Of a DNA stretch of 64,000 nt, positions 1-8,399 are shown one piece after another. The DNA comes from Fictibacillus enclensis (GTDB taxonomy: Bacteria; Bacillota; Bacilli; Bacillales; Fictibacillaceae): assembly GCF_001457035.1 (NCBI RefSeq), contig NZ_KQ758617.1, forward strand, positions 1,550,001 to 1,614,000, given 5' to 3'. The notes under the pieces were generated by a model. The model made no database searches and was not told the DNA's origin. It was given only the letters and a program-made list of their open reading frames with translations. A program made the translations under genes and the position numbers. Numbering within the stretch: the stretch's first letter is position 1; every line of letters starts with the position of its first letter.

Positions 1-451
1 ATACACCTTTATAATCTACAATACCTGTACTTGGCACCCGGATCGCACCCACTCCTTTTACATGCGGCTCTATCTCCCGAAGTTCTTCTGGCACAATTTT
101 CATAACATCCAGCTGATTCTGCAAGCCCCGCTCATATAGATGCTCTAACAACGGCAGTTCTTTCCGTTCGGTCGCCACGATGACTTTCCCGCAGACATCA
201 TATTTAATTCCATGTTCCTTGCAGAAGTGCACCATGGCTTTACTCCCTTCGCGGGCAAAACGTGCCTTGAAACTCCCTGGTTTATAATAAATACCTGAAT
301 GGATTACCCCACTGTTATGACCCGTTTGATGATGGGCCAAGTCCTCTTCCTTTTCGATGACGATAATTTTTGAGCCAGGGTATTGCTTCGTAAGAGCCAT
401 GCCTGCTGATAAACCAACGATTCCTCCCCCTACGATAGAAAAATCATACAT
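1..451 (-). CDS. lhgO: L-2-hydroxyglutarate oxidase, partial (3' end beyond window)
   Basis: FAD-dependent oxidase family that converts L-2-hydroxyglutarate to 2-oxoglutarate and passes electrons to the respiratory chain. Seen: about 150 N-terminal residues opening with MYDFSIVGGGIVGLSAGMAL, the dinucleotide-binding GxGxxG fold, then IEKEEDLAHHQTGHNSGVIH and a GIYYKPGSFKA segment typical of LhgO. The ATG at 449-451 follows an AGGGATAT stretch, so the Shine-Dalgarno is only moderate. The gene lies about 100 bp downstream of the succinate-semialdehyde-type dehydrogenase and is probably the last visible member of the 7314-to-1 operon. The pairing recalls the lhgO-gabD neighbourhood of glutarate and lysine breakdown in Pseudomonas (established), but csiD is not visible here. 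The C-terminal half lies outside the window. Confidence 0.85.
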   Translation of the reverse strand, partial: MYDFSIVGGGIVGLSAGMALTKQYPGSKIIVIEKEEDLAHHQTGHNSGVIHSGIYYKPGSFKARFAREGSKAMVHFCKEHGIKYDVCGKVIVATERKELPLLEHLYERGLQNQLDVMKIVPEELREIEPHVKGVGAIRVPSTGIVDYKGV

Positions 452-514
452 AATATCCCTCTTTTTTAATGGTAATTTAGATCTGGGCCGTTCACTTTTC
501 CATACTTGCATGAG

Positions 515-543
515 AGGGCAAAGATCACCATGACCTTTGCCCT
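515..543. other. Intercistronic stem-loop
   Basis: A 9-bp perfect stem, AGGGCAAAG/CTTTGCCCT, with an 11-nt loop in the gap between the semialdehyde dehydrogenase and lhgO. On the minus strand, the direction of the operon, it has no U-run after it, so it could be a processing or stabilising hairpin or a leaky terminator. On the plus strand it is followed by a short T-rich stretch but no plus-strand gene precedes it. Confidence 0.4.
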
Positions 544-552
544 GCTTGCTTT

Positions 553-2025
553 TTATTTGGTTTGAATCTTCATCGATAGATACTTATCCTCTAAATAATC
601 ATCAATTCCCTGGTGGCCGCCTTCACGACCCATTCCACTCTCTTTTATCCCTCCGAACGGAGCTTGGGCTACAGTCGGTATTGCATCGTTCATACCAATG
701 ATTCCAAATTCCAAAGCTTCTGAAACTCTGACGGACCGACTGGCATTCTGTGTATAAAAGTACGCCGCTAAACCATAAACCGTATTATTCGCTTGTTGAA
801 TCACTTCTTCTTCTGTGTCAAAAGGTATAATGGGAGCCACAGGTCCGAATGTTTCCTCATTGGTAATCAGCATTTCATTCGTTACTTCATCCAAAATGGT
901 AGGTTCATAGAACAATCCATTGGAAAGTTCTCCCTTCAGCCTTTTCCCGCCGCAAAGAAGACGAGCTCCTTTATCTAAAGCGTCTTGTACGTGCTCTTCT
1001 ACCTTTGATAACCCATCACGGCTTACCAGAGGCCCCACCTCAACGGTTGAATCCAGGCTATTACCGACTTTAAGAGCTTTTGTTTTTTCCAAAAATAGTT
1101 TTGAGAACTCCTCAATAACTGAACGCTGAACATAAATCCGATTTGCACAAACACACGTCTGTCCTGTGTTTCTAAATTTACTGGCAACGGCCCCTGCTGC
1201 AGCTTCTTCCAGATCCGCATCATCAAACACAATAAATGGAGCATGCCCGCCAAGTTCTAGTGACAATCTCTTTAATTGGGAAGCCGATTTGGCGACCAAA
1301 AGTTTTCCCACCTCAGTAGAACCTGTGAAAGATATCTTCTTAACCACCTGATTATCAAAAATCTCGTCTGAAATAGGACCAGAATCCCCGGTTACCACAT
1401 TCACAACACCACGCGGAACTCCCGCCATTTCCACCAATTTACCAAATGCAATGGCACTGATAGGAGATTGTTTGGCTGGCTTCACAATCCCTGTACATCC
1501 TGCAGCCATCGCCGGGCCGATTTTTCGAGTCATCATGGCTAGCGGGAAATTCCAAGGGGTAATGGCAGCCACTACTCCGATCGGTTGACGAATCACCATT
1601 AATCTTTTATCAGGTGTGGAAGCAGGAATGGTTTCCCCATAGATCCTGCGTCCTTCTTCAGCAAACCACTCCAAATAACTGGCCGCAAAGAACACTTCCC
1701 CCTGTGCTTCCTTAAATGGTTTTCCCATTTCCATGCTCATAATTTCAGCTAATTCATCTTTGTATTCATGCATAAGATCACGAATTTTCAATAGATATTT
1801 ACCGCGTTCCCCTGCGGTTAATTTCGACCAAGACTTAAACGCTTCACCAGCAGATTCGATGGCCTGCTTTGTTTCGAAGCGTCCTCCTTTTGGAACTTGG
1901 GCGACGACTTGACCGTTGGATGGATTAGTAACTGAGAACGTTTCTCCGCCCTGAGCGCTTGTCCATTCCCCATTTATAAACATTTTTAGTTCACTTAAGT
2001 TAACTAATGAGTCTACTTTTAACAT
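553..2025 (-). CDS. gabD: NAD(P)-dependent succinate-semialdehyde-type dehydrogenase
   Basis: Aldehyde dehydrogenase superfamily, GabD-like branch, 490 residues, the normal family length. It oxidises a short semialdehyde to the acid in the cytoplasm. Seen: MFINGEWTSA near the N-terminus, the ITPWNFPLAMM substrate-channel motif, FTGSTEVGK in the cofactor site, the general-base glutamate in LELGGHAPF and the nucleophile cysteine in GQTCVCANRIYVQ, a form typical of succinate-semialdehyde dehydrogenases. AGGAGG lies 6 nt before the ATG at 2025, so that start is preferred over the ATG at 2031, which abuts the ribosome site. It sits between the MFS transporter and lhgO. The substrate is inferred from family resemblance; glutarate semialdehyde or another omega-oxo acid is equally possible. 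Confidence 0.8.
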   Translation of the reverse strand: MLKVDSLVNLSELKMFINGEWTSAQGGETFSVTNPSNGQVVAQVPKGGRFETKQAIESAGEAFKSWSKLTAGERGKYLLKIRDLMHEYKDELAEIMSMEMGKPFKEAQGEVFFAASYLEWFAEEGRRIYGETIPASTPDKRLMVIRQPIGVVAAITPWNFPLAMMTRKIGPAMAAGCTGIVKPAKQSPISAIAFGKLVEMAGVPRGVVNVVTGDSGPISDEIFDNQVVKKISFTGSTEVGKLLVAKSASQLKRLSLELGGHAPFIVFDDADLEEAAAGAVASKFRNTGQTCVCANRIYVQRSVIEEFSKLFLEKTKALKVGNSLDSTVEVGPLVSRDGLSKVEEHVQDALDKGARLLCGGKRLKGELSNGLFYEPTILDEVTNEMLITNEETFGPVAPIIPFDTEEEVIQQANNTVYGLAAYFYTQNASRSVRVSEALEFGIIGMNDAIPTVAQAPFGGIKESGMGREGGHQGIDDYLEDKYLSMKIQTK

Positions 2026-2049
2026 ATACATCCTCCTCTTATTAATGGG

Positions 2050-3348
2050 TTACATGCCGGTTGCGACATTCTTTTCCTCTGTTTTTTCTTCGTGGAACGA
2101 AATTCTCTGGTTTTTAATAATGAATGTATAGGCTAATGAAGCAATTCCACAAATGACTATGGGTATAATCAGCGCAATGGTGAAATTTTTAAATTGAGAA
2201 ATGAGGAGCCCGGTTACTACAGGAGCGAGCCATCCAGCCAGATTTCCTACAAAGTTTTGCAATCCTGCCAGCTTTCCTTCAGCCCCAATCGGAGCGACAT
2301 CCGAGACGGTTGCCCATAGGATACCCGCTGCCAACCCCTCACCGCCAATGGCAATAGAGATAAAGATAAGTGCTGTCATCGCATCTTTTGTATAGACGGT
2401 CGGAATAATGAATAACGGGAAAAGCATACCGATCGCCAAAATCGTTTTCCTGGCTTTAATAGAATTCCATCCTCTTCTTATTAACCAGTCAGATAGAATA
2501 CCACCAAGGATGTTCCCCAGGAAAGACATAATCCATGGAAGCATTGTAAAAAATCCGGCCTTTAACAGGGTCATATGCCTTTCTACTACTAGATAAGTAG
2601 GCAGCCAGGTCATCATTAAATAGATCAAGTAATTATGTGCGAATAAGCCATATAGCATGGGCCATACATTTCTATACCTTAGAAATTTTATCGGTGATAT
2701 CTTAATAGCAAGCTCACTTTTTGTTTCTGTTTGTCCCGCTGCAATATAATCAACCTCGGCTTTATTCGCAATGGCACTTTGGCTTGGTTGATTTCGGAAA
2801 AAGAACAGCCAGAACGCCAGCCAGATAAACCCAATGGATCCGATGACTACAAAAGCCGCCTGCCAGCCCCATTTTTCAATGATCCATGCCAGTACCGGAG
2901 TTGTAATTCCAATTCCAATTGCTGTTCCTGAGTTGAAAATTCCGTTTGCAACCCCCCGTTCATTCGCAGGCAGCCAATCAGAGATTACTCGAGTATTTGT
3001 TGGAAATGCAGGTGCTTCCCCAATTCCCATCAGGACACGGATTCCGATCAATGTACCGATAGACCGGCCCAGTCCCGTGAATACCGTACATAAAGACCAC
3101 CAAACAATAGCAATGGAATACGTTAATCGTGCTCCTAACTTGTCTACAATCATCCCCACTGGAATTTGCATTAAAGCATACGACCAAAAAAATGCGGATC
3201 CCAAGATGCCAAATTGCACAGTTGAAAGAGAAAGATCTTTCATCATCGAAGGCCCTGCAATTCCGAGAATAGCCCGGTCCATATAGTTCACTGTTGTAGC
3301 AATGAAAAGAAGGACAACTACCAGCCATCTTCCATTCGTTTTCTTCAT
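2050..3348 (-). CDS. MFS transporter, anion:cation symporter (ACS) family
   Basis: Inner-membrane secondary transporter of about 432 residues with roughly 12 hydrophobic segments. Family members (sugar acids, hydroxy acids, phthalate, tartrate) co-transport organic anions with protons. Seen: the ACS signature in the first transmembrane region (TTVNYMDRAILGIAGPSM), RVLMGIGEAPAFPTNTRVI in the fourth to fifth helix, and a charged tail. AGAGGTGAGCGT precedes the ATG at 3348; an in-frame upstream ATG at 3369 has no good ribosome site. It sits between an iron-type alcohol dehydrogenase and the semialdehyde dehydrogenase, so it probably imports the substrate of this operon, likely a hydroxylated carboxylate. 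The specific substrate cannot be read from sequence. Confidence 0.82.
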   Translation of the reverse strand: MKKTNGRWLVVVLLFIATTVNYMDRAILGIAGPSMMKDLSLSTVQFGILGSAFFWSYALMQIPVGMIVDKLGARLTYSIAIVWWSLCTVFTGLGRSIGTLIGIRVLMGIGEAPAFPTNTRVISDWLPANERGVANGIFNSGTAIGIGITTPVLAWIIEKWGWQAAFVVIGSIGFIWLAFWLFFFRNQPSQSAIANKAEVDYIAAGQTETKSELAIKISPIKFLRYRNVWPMLYGLFAHNYLIYLMMTWLPTYLVVERHMTLLKAGFFTMLPWIMSFLGNILGGILSDWLIRRGWNSIKARKTILAIGMLFPLFIIPTVYTKDAMTALIFISIAIGGEGLAAGILWATVSDVAPIGAEGKLAGLQNFVGNLAGWLAPVVTGLLISQFKNFTIALIIPIVICGIASLAYTFIIKNQRISFHEEKTEEKNVATGM

Positions 3349-3400
3349 ACGCTCACCTCTTATTTTCATTTATAAATTGAATACGCTTCCAAAAACTAAG

Positions 3401-4600
3401 TCAAAGTACGCTCATTTTATTCGGTTCGTTATAGCTGACTTCCAGATCACCATGATAAGCCTTTTCAATGATCGCTTGAATATCAGCAGGCCTTGTAAGC
3501 CTTGGATTCACATGTACATTCCCGCTCCTCATTGAGTCTTCCACAAGTTTTTCCATTAATTGTAACGAAACGCCCAAGTCCTTTATATTAAGGGGGATAT
3601 TCATTGACTCATTCATTCTGATAACCGTTTCAATCGCCTCTTTGGCAGCCTCCATCTCAGGAAGACCATTGACTTCCCTACCTAAAGCAATGGCAATATC
3701 TTTATATTGCGCAGCACATGCCGGCAGGTTAAATTTCATCACAAAAGGCAGTAATGCAGCATTTGCAATGCCATGAGGAATATCAAACGTGCCACCAAGC
3801 GTATGCGATATGGCATGCACATTTCCCAGACGTGATTGGGAAAACGCAACCCCAGCAAGCATTGCAGCAACAAGCATCTTTTCCCTGCTTTCAATATCCG
3901 TTCCCCTAAAATACGCCTTTGGCAAATGCTCACCAATCATTTTAATAGCTTGTATAGCATATCCCTGGCTAACCGGATTAGCAGTTTTAGATGTATAAGA
4001 CTCAATGGCATGGGTTAAAGCATCCATTCCAGTCGAGGCTGTAATTTCCTGTGGCAGCTGGATGGTAAGAGCTGGATCAAGTATAGCTAGATCCGAAAAT
4101 AAATAGGAACTTAGCACACCCAGCTTAAAGGAAGTTTCTTTGTTGGTCACCACTGTCGAATTTGTGGCTTCACTTCCGGTTCCTGCTGTAGTAGGGATCG
4201 CAATAATTGGCAGTGGGGGAATCCTAATCATGCCTACTCCCTCATAATCAAGGATATCACCGGGATTCACTGCCATTACTGCTATTGCCTTTGCGGTATC
4301 AATACTGCTTCCGCCACCGACACCAAGTACTGCATCACAATTTCTTTGCCTAAGAACCTCGGTACCTCTTCGAATAGTGTCAGCGGATGGGTTCGGCTCT
4401 ACCTCATCATAGATTTCATATTCCAAATTAACTGCATGAAGCGACTTCACGATTCCTTCTAACAGATTCGCTGACCTTACCCCTTTATCAGTTACGATTA
4501 AAACCCTGGAAACATCCAGTTCATTAACTAATTCTCCTGTCTTTTTAGACATACCGTTTCCACATTCCACTCGGGTAGGCATAAAATAAGTAAACGACAA
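3401..4600 (-). CDS. Iron-containing alcohol dehydrogenase (type III), first copy
   Basis: NAD(P)-dependent group III alcohol dehydrogenase, 399 residues. Seen: GVGGGSSIDTAKA for nucleotide binding, IPTTAGTGSEATN, and metal-ligand regions GMDALTHAIE, HAISHTLGG and DIPHGIANA with conserved histidines. The best start is TTG at 4598-4600: AAAGGGG lies 8 nt upstream, whereas the in-frame GTG at 4622-4624 would place that ribosome site inside the gene. It is the third gene of the operon, next to a second member of the same family with which it shares only family-level identity, so it is not a recent duplicate. Family members oxidise 4-hydroxybutyrate, propanediol, lactaldehyde or butanol. With two aldehyde dehydrogenases nearby, oxidation of an omega-hydroxy acid or diol is plausible (inference). 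Confidence 0.82.
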   Translation of the reverse strand: MSFTYFMPTRVECGNGMSKKTGELVNELDVSRVLIVTDKGVRSANLLEGIVKSLHAVNLEYEIYDEVEPNPSADTIRRGTEVLRQRNCDAVLGVGGGSSIDTAKAIAVMAVNPGDILDYEGVGMIRIPPLPIIAIPTTAGTGSEATNSTVVTNKETSFKLGVLSSYLFSDLAILDPALTIQLPQEITASTGMDALTHAIESYTSKTANPVSQGYAIQAIKMIGEHLPKAYFRGTDIESREKMLVAAMLAGVAFSQSRLGNVHAISHTLGGTFDIPHGIANAALLPFVMKFNLPACAAQYKDIAIALGREVNGLPEMEAAKEAIETVIRMNESMNIPLNIKDLGVSLQLMEKLVEDSMRSGNVHVNPRLTRPADIQAIIEKAYHGDLEVSYNEPNKMSVL

Positions 4601-4653
4601 TGTTTGAACCCCTTTCTGTTTCACTTTCTTAAATCAAATGCCTCTTTGATCTT

Positions 4654-5856
4654 TTATAAGGCTTTTCGAAGCAACTCTTCCAAACCATGGAGAGTGGGAA
4701 CCCTCGGATTATTTCGGACCAAACGGTCAATCTGCAAAGTCTTCTCCGCAATTTCGGCAACATCTTCTTCTTTTATTCCTATATCTGAAAGGTGTGTAGG
4801 CAATCCAATCGTCTCAAGTAAGTTAAAGACGGCTTTTGAAGCAGCCAATGCCGCTTCCTTTCTGGATAAACCATCAGCGTTGATGTCAAAAGCTTTTAAA
4901 ATTTTCACCATTTTCTCTGTTTCTACTGCCGTATTAAATTCCATTACATATGGCAGCAGGAGCCCTGTCACTTCTCCATGTGGGGATTTTACAAGTCCCC
5001 CAATGGGATAAGCTAACGCATGGGCTGCCGCAGTTCCAGCATTTGAGAAAGCCATTCCGGCAAGCAGACTGCCCAATAACATATTTGAGCGTGCTTCAAG
5101 ATTTGTCCCTTGCTGTACCGCGAGCGGAAGATTCTTGGCAATTAATTCAATTGCCCTGTAAGCAAGAGCATCACTAATGGGAATTGAACCTTGAAACAAA
5201 ATCTGGCCTTCTGCTTGGATAAATGAAAATGGTTTAGCTGTGTATGCCTCAATGGCATGGGATAAGGCATCTATTCCTGAGCAAGCTGTTACGTAAGAAG
5301 GAAGGCCAATGGTTAACTCGGGATCAAGCAACGCAACAGTTGGCCGAAGATAATTATCCGAAATTCCCACTTTTAGATTGTTCTTAACATCAGTCAATAC
5401 TGAAACCGATGTGACCTCAGAACCGGTTCCGGCTGTCGTTGGAATTGCTACTAAAGGCGCAATTGGTCCTGGAACCTGATTTTCCCCTCCATAATAATCA
5501 AGCGGATGTCCTCCATGCGCGACCAGAAGGGCAACAATCTTTGCCATATCTATGCTGCTGCCTCCCCCCAACCCAATAACGGCATCGGTATTTTGTGACT
5601 TGGCAAACTCATAACACTCCAAGGCTGAATCTATTGGCGGTTCTGGTATAACTTGATCATAAACAACAGCATGGTAGCTGGCCTGCTCTAAAAGAGCTAA
5701 AACTTTATCAACAATGCCGGCCTGTTTAATTCCAGGATCAGAAATAAGCAGAACATTTTTTGCTCCAAGCCTTTGAAGAATTTCACCCAGTTGCTGTATT
5801 GCCCCATTCCCAAATACAATTCTCTCTGTAGAATAAAAATCCCATGTAGTTCTCAT
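4654..5856 (-). CDS. Iron-containing alcohol dehydrogenase (type III), second copy
   Basis: Group III metal-dependent alcohol dehydrogenase, 400 residues. Seen: MRTTWDFYSTERIVFGNGAI at the N-terminus, GLGGGSSIDMAKIVALL for cofactor binding, IPTTAGTGSEVTSVSVLTD, and metal-binding segments GIDALSHAIEAYT, AAHALAYPIGG and KSPHGEVTG. The ATG at 5856 has AAGGGG 8 nt upstream; the GTG at 5865 would overlap the ribosome site. It is second in the operon, 15 bp after the aldehyde dehydrogenase. An alcohol dehydrogenase followed by an aldehyde dehydrogenase converts a primary alcohol to the acid in two NAD-linked steps, which is the likely role of the pair. The exact substrate is unknown. Confidence 0.82.
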   Translation of the reverse strand: MRTTWDFYSTERIVFGNGAIQQLGEILQRLGAKNVLLISDPGIKQAGIVDKVLALLEQASYHAVVYDQVIPEPPIDSALECYEFAKSQNTDAVIGLGGGSSIDMAKIVALLVAHGGHPLDYYGGENQVPGPIAPLVAIPTTAGTGSEVTSVSVLTDVKNNLKVGISDNYLRPTVALLDPELTIGLPSYVTACSGIDALSHAIEAYTAKPFSFIQAEGQILFQGSIPISDALAYRAIELIAKNLPLAVQQGTNLEARSNMLLGSLLAGMAFSNAGTAAAHALAYPIGGLVKSPHGEVTGLLLPYVMEFNTAVETEKMVKILKAFDINADGLSRKEAALAASKAVFNLLETIGLPTHLSDIGIKEEDVAEIAEKTLQIDRLVRNNPRVPTLHGLEELLRKAL

Positions 5857-5871
5857 ACCTTTCACCCCTTC

Positions 5872-7314
5872 TTACAAATTGATCACGACAAGCTTTTCAT
5901 CTGTCATTTCCTGAATAGCAAAATGAGGACCTTCTTTACCAATTCCACTGTCCTTTACACCACCATAGGGCATAACATCAGCGCGATATGTAGACACATC
6001 ATTGATAATGACCCCGCCAAAATGGAGCTCCCTTGTGGCTCGCATCGCTAAATGGAGATCGGATGTAAACAGACCAGCCTGCAAGCCAAATGCCGAATGA
6101 TTCGCTTGTTCGAATGCCTTTTCAATTTGGTCAAAAGGAATAATGCTTATGACAGGTGCAAAAACCTCTTCACATACCACCTTCATCTTTTCAGTGACAT
6201 CTACTAAAATGGTTGGTTTAAGAATAGCCCCTTGCCTTTCCCCGCCGTATATCACTTTTGCCCCCTGTTGAACGGCTTCCTGAATCCATTCTTCTGCTCT
6301 TCTTGCTTCTTTTTCTGATATCATCGGCCCTATATCGGTCGCAGAATCGGCAGGATCCCCAATCTTCAAAGACTCGGCAACTTTTATAGCTTTTGCTATA
6401 AATGAATGATAAATGTCACGATGGACATAGACGCGTTGTACGGAAATACAGGCCTGTCCTGCATTTGAAAAACCCCTCGTAATACATAAATCTGCAGCTC
6501 TGTCGATATCAGATACATCTTTGTGAATAATATTGGGTGAATTGTTACCTAGCTCCAATGTAACCTTTCGGATTCCCGTCTTACTTTTAATTTGACGCCC
6601 AACGGCTGCACTGCCTGTAAATGTATACATTGCAATGCGCTCATCTTCTAAAAGATATTGACCCGTTTCTTGGCCACGTCCGTTGACAACATTCAGAAAC
6701 CCTGCTGGTAATCCAGCTTCTGATAGTATTTCTGTAATCTTGCACACAATAAGGGGAGTTACTTCAGCCGGTTTTAAAACTACTGTGTTTCCTGCGGCAA
6801 TCGCTGGTGCAACTTTATGTAAAGTTAGATTAAATGGAAAGTTAAACGGTGTTATAGCTCCAATAACCCCTACCGGAACACGTATCGTATACGCCATTTT
6901 ATTTTCATTTCCCGGCTGCCCTAAAGGCACCCCGTTGCCAGCAATCCGTTTAGCTTCTTCAGCAGAAGTAATCAGCGTTTGAATTCCTCTATCGATTTCC
7001 CCCCGGGCATCTTTTAATACTTTGCCTACTTCACTTACAAGAATCATAGCCAGTTCTTCTTTTCTCTCTCTTACTATTTCTGCAGCCCGCATTAAAATCT
7101 CATATCTTTGATTGGAATCCAGTTTCTTTGTCTGAAAAGTATGTAATGCATTAGTAACAGCTTCAGTAACTGTCTTTCTGGATGCACTGCCGATCCGTGA
7201 AATCTCTTCATACGTATATTTGTTAACGACAGGGATTGTATTTTGATCAGTAATCCATTCTCCATTTATAAAATGTCCAAAAAATGCGCTTGATGTATTT
7301 ATTGTTGTTCTCAC
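5872..7314 (-). CDS. NAD-dependent aldehyde dehydrogenase (lactaldehyde/GAPN-like branch)
   Basis: Aldehyde dehydrogenase superfamily, 480 residues, first gene of the operon. Seen: ITPFNFPFNLTLHKVAPAIA, FTGSAAVGRQIK, general-base glutamate in TLELGNNSPN and nucleophile cysteine in SNAGQACISVQRVYVH. This cysteine context is typical of the lactaldehyde, non-phosphorylating glyceraldehyde-3-phosphate and sulfolactaldehyde-type branch rather than betaine-aldehyde enzymes. GTG at 7314 is preferred: AGGAGG ends 7 nt before it, while the ATG at 7320 nearly touches the ribosome site. It is clearly paralogous to the enzyme at 41963-43408 (nearly identical C-termini, PYGG(V/I)K(D/N)SGIGKEGPH). Likely controlled by the divergent GntR regulator and by CcpA through the cre box just upstream. 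Confidence 0.82.
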   Translation of the reverse strand: MRTTINTSSAFFGHFINGEWITDQNTIPVVNKYTYEEISRIGSASRKTVTEAVTNALHTFQTKKLDSNQRYEILMRAAEIVRERKEELAMILVSEVGKVLKDARGEIDRGIQTLITSAEEAKRIAGNGVPLGQPGNENKMAYTIRVPVGVIGAITPFNFPFNLTLHKVAPAIAAGNTVVLKPAEVTPLIVCKITEILSEAGLPAGFLNVVNGRGQETGQYLLEDERIAMYTFTGSAAVGRQIKSKTGIRKVTLELGNNSPNIIHKDVSDIDRAADLCITRGFSNAGQACISVQRVYVHRDIYHSFIAKAIKVAESLKIGDPADSATDIGPMISEKEARRAEEWIQEAVQQGAKVIYGGERQGAILKPTILVDVTEKMKVVCEEVFAPVISIIPFDQIEKAFEQANHSAFGLQAGLFTSDLHLAMRATRELHFGGVIINDVSTYRADVMPYGGVKDSGIGKEGPHFAIQEMTDEKLVVINL

Positions 7315-7345
7315 TTCCATTCCTCCTAGAAGACGTATTTTAATA

Positions 7346-7359
7346 ATAAAGCGCTTTCA
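7346..7359 (-). promoter_or_regulatory. Candidate cre (CcpA) site
   Basis: Minus-strand TGAAAGCGCTTTAT matches the Bacillus cre consensus TGWAARCGYTWNCW at 13 of 14 positions, with a perfect AAAGCGCTTT core. It lies 32-45 bp upstream of the first gene of the alcohol/aldehyde dehydrogenase operon, a position where CcpA would block transcription when a preferred sugar is present. Confidence 0.7.
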
Positions 7360-7454
7360 AATAACATGTAATTTAATTACCATCAATCTGCTGCTCCATC
7401 AGGACAATAAATCACATGTTCATTTCTTTTTCTTACTGAAGATGATTTCATCCT

Positions 7455-7470
7455 AAATAATATATTATTT
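7455..7470. promoter_or_regulatory. AT palindrome 1, candidate GntR operator
   Basis: AAATAATATATTATTT is a perfect 16-bp palindrome in the divergent intergenic region between the dehydrogenase operon and the GntR/FCD gene. It is one of four near-identical copies; its centre is exactly 30 bp from that of the next copy. FCD-type GntR proteins commonly bind short AT-rich dyads in such regions (established), so this is a likely operator. Confidence 0.6.
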
Positions 7471-7486
7471 TTTAAGAATATATCAC

Positions 7487-7498
7487 ATAATATATTAT
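7487..7498. promoter_or_regulatory. AT palindrome 2, candidate GntR operator
   Basis: ATAATATATTAT, a perfect 12-bp palindrome identical to the core of the copy at 7455-7470. The centre-to-centre spacing of 30 bp (three helical turns) would put two bound dimers on the same face of the DNA. Confidence 0.6.
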
Positions 7499-7635
7499 TT
7501 TGTAAATATTCAAAATAAGAAAAAATAGTATAAATTAAGTTGAACTTTTAAAAATCCTGGTTTAATCAAGTTTTACAAAGATGCGGTATTATATTTCTAA
7601 ATTATTTTTTATTCCCTTGAATGAAATTAGACGAA

Positions 7636-7651
7636 AAATAATATATAATTT
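7636..7651. promoter_or_regulatory. AT palindrome 3 (imperfect), candidate GntR operator
   Basis: AAATAATATATAATTT differs from the perfect copy at 7455-7470 at two adjacent positions (TA for AT). It lies about 100 bp upstream of the regulator gene. Confidence 0.5.
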
Positions 7652-7656
7652 TTATG

Positions 7657-7670
7657 AATAATATATTACT
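7657..7670. promoter_or_regulatory. AT palindrome 4 (imperfect), candidate GntR operator
   Basis: AATAATATATTACT has one mismatch to the core dyad. Its centre is 20 bp from copy 3. It lies 34 bp upstream of the predicted -10 of the GntR gene, so it could mediate autoregulation. Confidence 0.5.
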
Positions 7671-7700
7671 TTGCTGTGACACATTACAAAATGTTAATCT

Positions 7701-7709
7701 TGATATAAT
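7701..7709 (+). promoter_or_regulatory. Extended -10 promoter of the GntR gene
   Basis: TGATATAAT is a TG-N-TATAAT extended -10 element 28 bp upstream of the start codon, with no good -35 at normal spacing. The ribosome site AGGAG lies between it and the ATG at 7738. Confidence 0.55.
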
Positions 7710-7737
7710 GAAAATGTAGTAAGATAGGAGACTTTCA

Positions 7738-8397
7738 ATGATAAGAGAGAAAGAACGAGGAGAGACAACGGAATATGTCTATAATTTGTTAAAAGAGAGA
7801 ATTTTCGATTGGAGTTTATCCCCTGGAGAAAAAATAAACATTAGAAATTTAACTCGGGAAATTAGTATTAGCGCCATACCTTTAAGAGAAGCATTGTCCC
7901 GCCTTCATTCCGAAAAATTAGTCGTTTTAGAACCATATAAAGGGTATCGGGTCAGTGATATCCTAGATGACGAAAACATGTCCAAAATGCTAGAAGCACG
8001 TGTTTTGATGGAGACTTATGCCATCCAAAACATTATCCGAACCAATAATTTGTCCGTAGCGGAAGAAATGACAAGGCTAACTGAACAAATGTTTTCAATC
8101 CATTCGGACACACCCAATAAGAAAATACTCGACTTCACGCATTTAGATCAACAATTTCATATTGCCTTGATGGAAGCTGGCGGAAACAATTTTCTGTGCA
8201 AAGCATATGAAGGCTTGCATTGCCATCTTCATATCGGCCGTTTTTATCATGTAAGAGGTGAGGTTGACCAACGGGAGGCCCCTTCTGAACATTTGGAAAT
8301 TATCGAAGCCATTCGAACGCGGGATGTTTTAAGAGCAGAAAATGCTGTTTCCACCCATATTCAGGATTCTATAAAACGGTTATTGAGAAAAGAGTAA
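7738..8397 (+). CDS. GntR family regulator, FCD subfamily
   Basis: Transcription factor of 219 residues. Residues about 10-75 form a winged helix-turn-helix (SAIPLREALSRLHSEKLVVL is the recognition region) and about 85-215 form an all-alpha FCD ligand domain. The FCD metal/ligand residues are visible as DQQFHIALMEAGGN, a histidine in LHIGRFYHV and SEHLEIIEAI. FCD regulators usually bind small carboxylates and act as repressors. It is the only plus-strand gene at the left end and is divergent from the dehydrogenase operon, the usual arrangement for its local regulator. The intergenic palindromes are likely operators. Its stop codon is followed within 5 bp by a group II intron relic. Confidence 0.88.
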   Translation: MIREKERGETTEYVYNLLKERIFDWSLSPGEKINIRNLTREISISAIPLREALSRLHSEKLVVLEPYKGYRVSDILDDENMSKMLEARVLMETYAIQNIIRTNNLSVAEEMTRLTEQMFSIHSDTPNKKILDFTHLDQQFHIALMEAGGNNFLCKAYEGLHCHLHIGRFYHVRGEVDQREAPSEHLEIIEAIRTRDVLRAENAVSTHIQDSIKRLLRKE

Positions 8398-8399
8398 TT

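Noticed and set aside
2834-3286. 150-codon plus-strand frame inside the MFS transporter
   Set aside because: It is antisense to a well-supported transporter gene, has no ribosome site and no family resemblance; such long antisense frames arise from codon bias.
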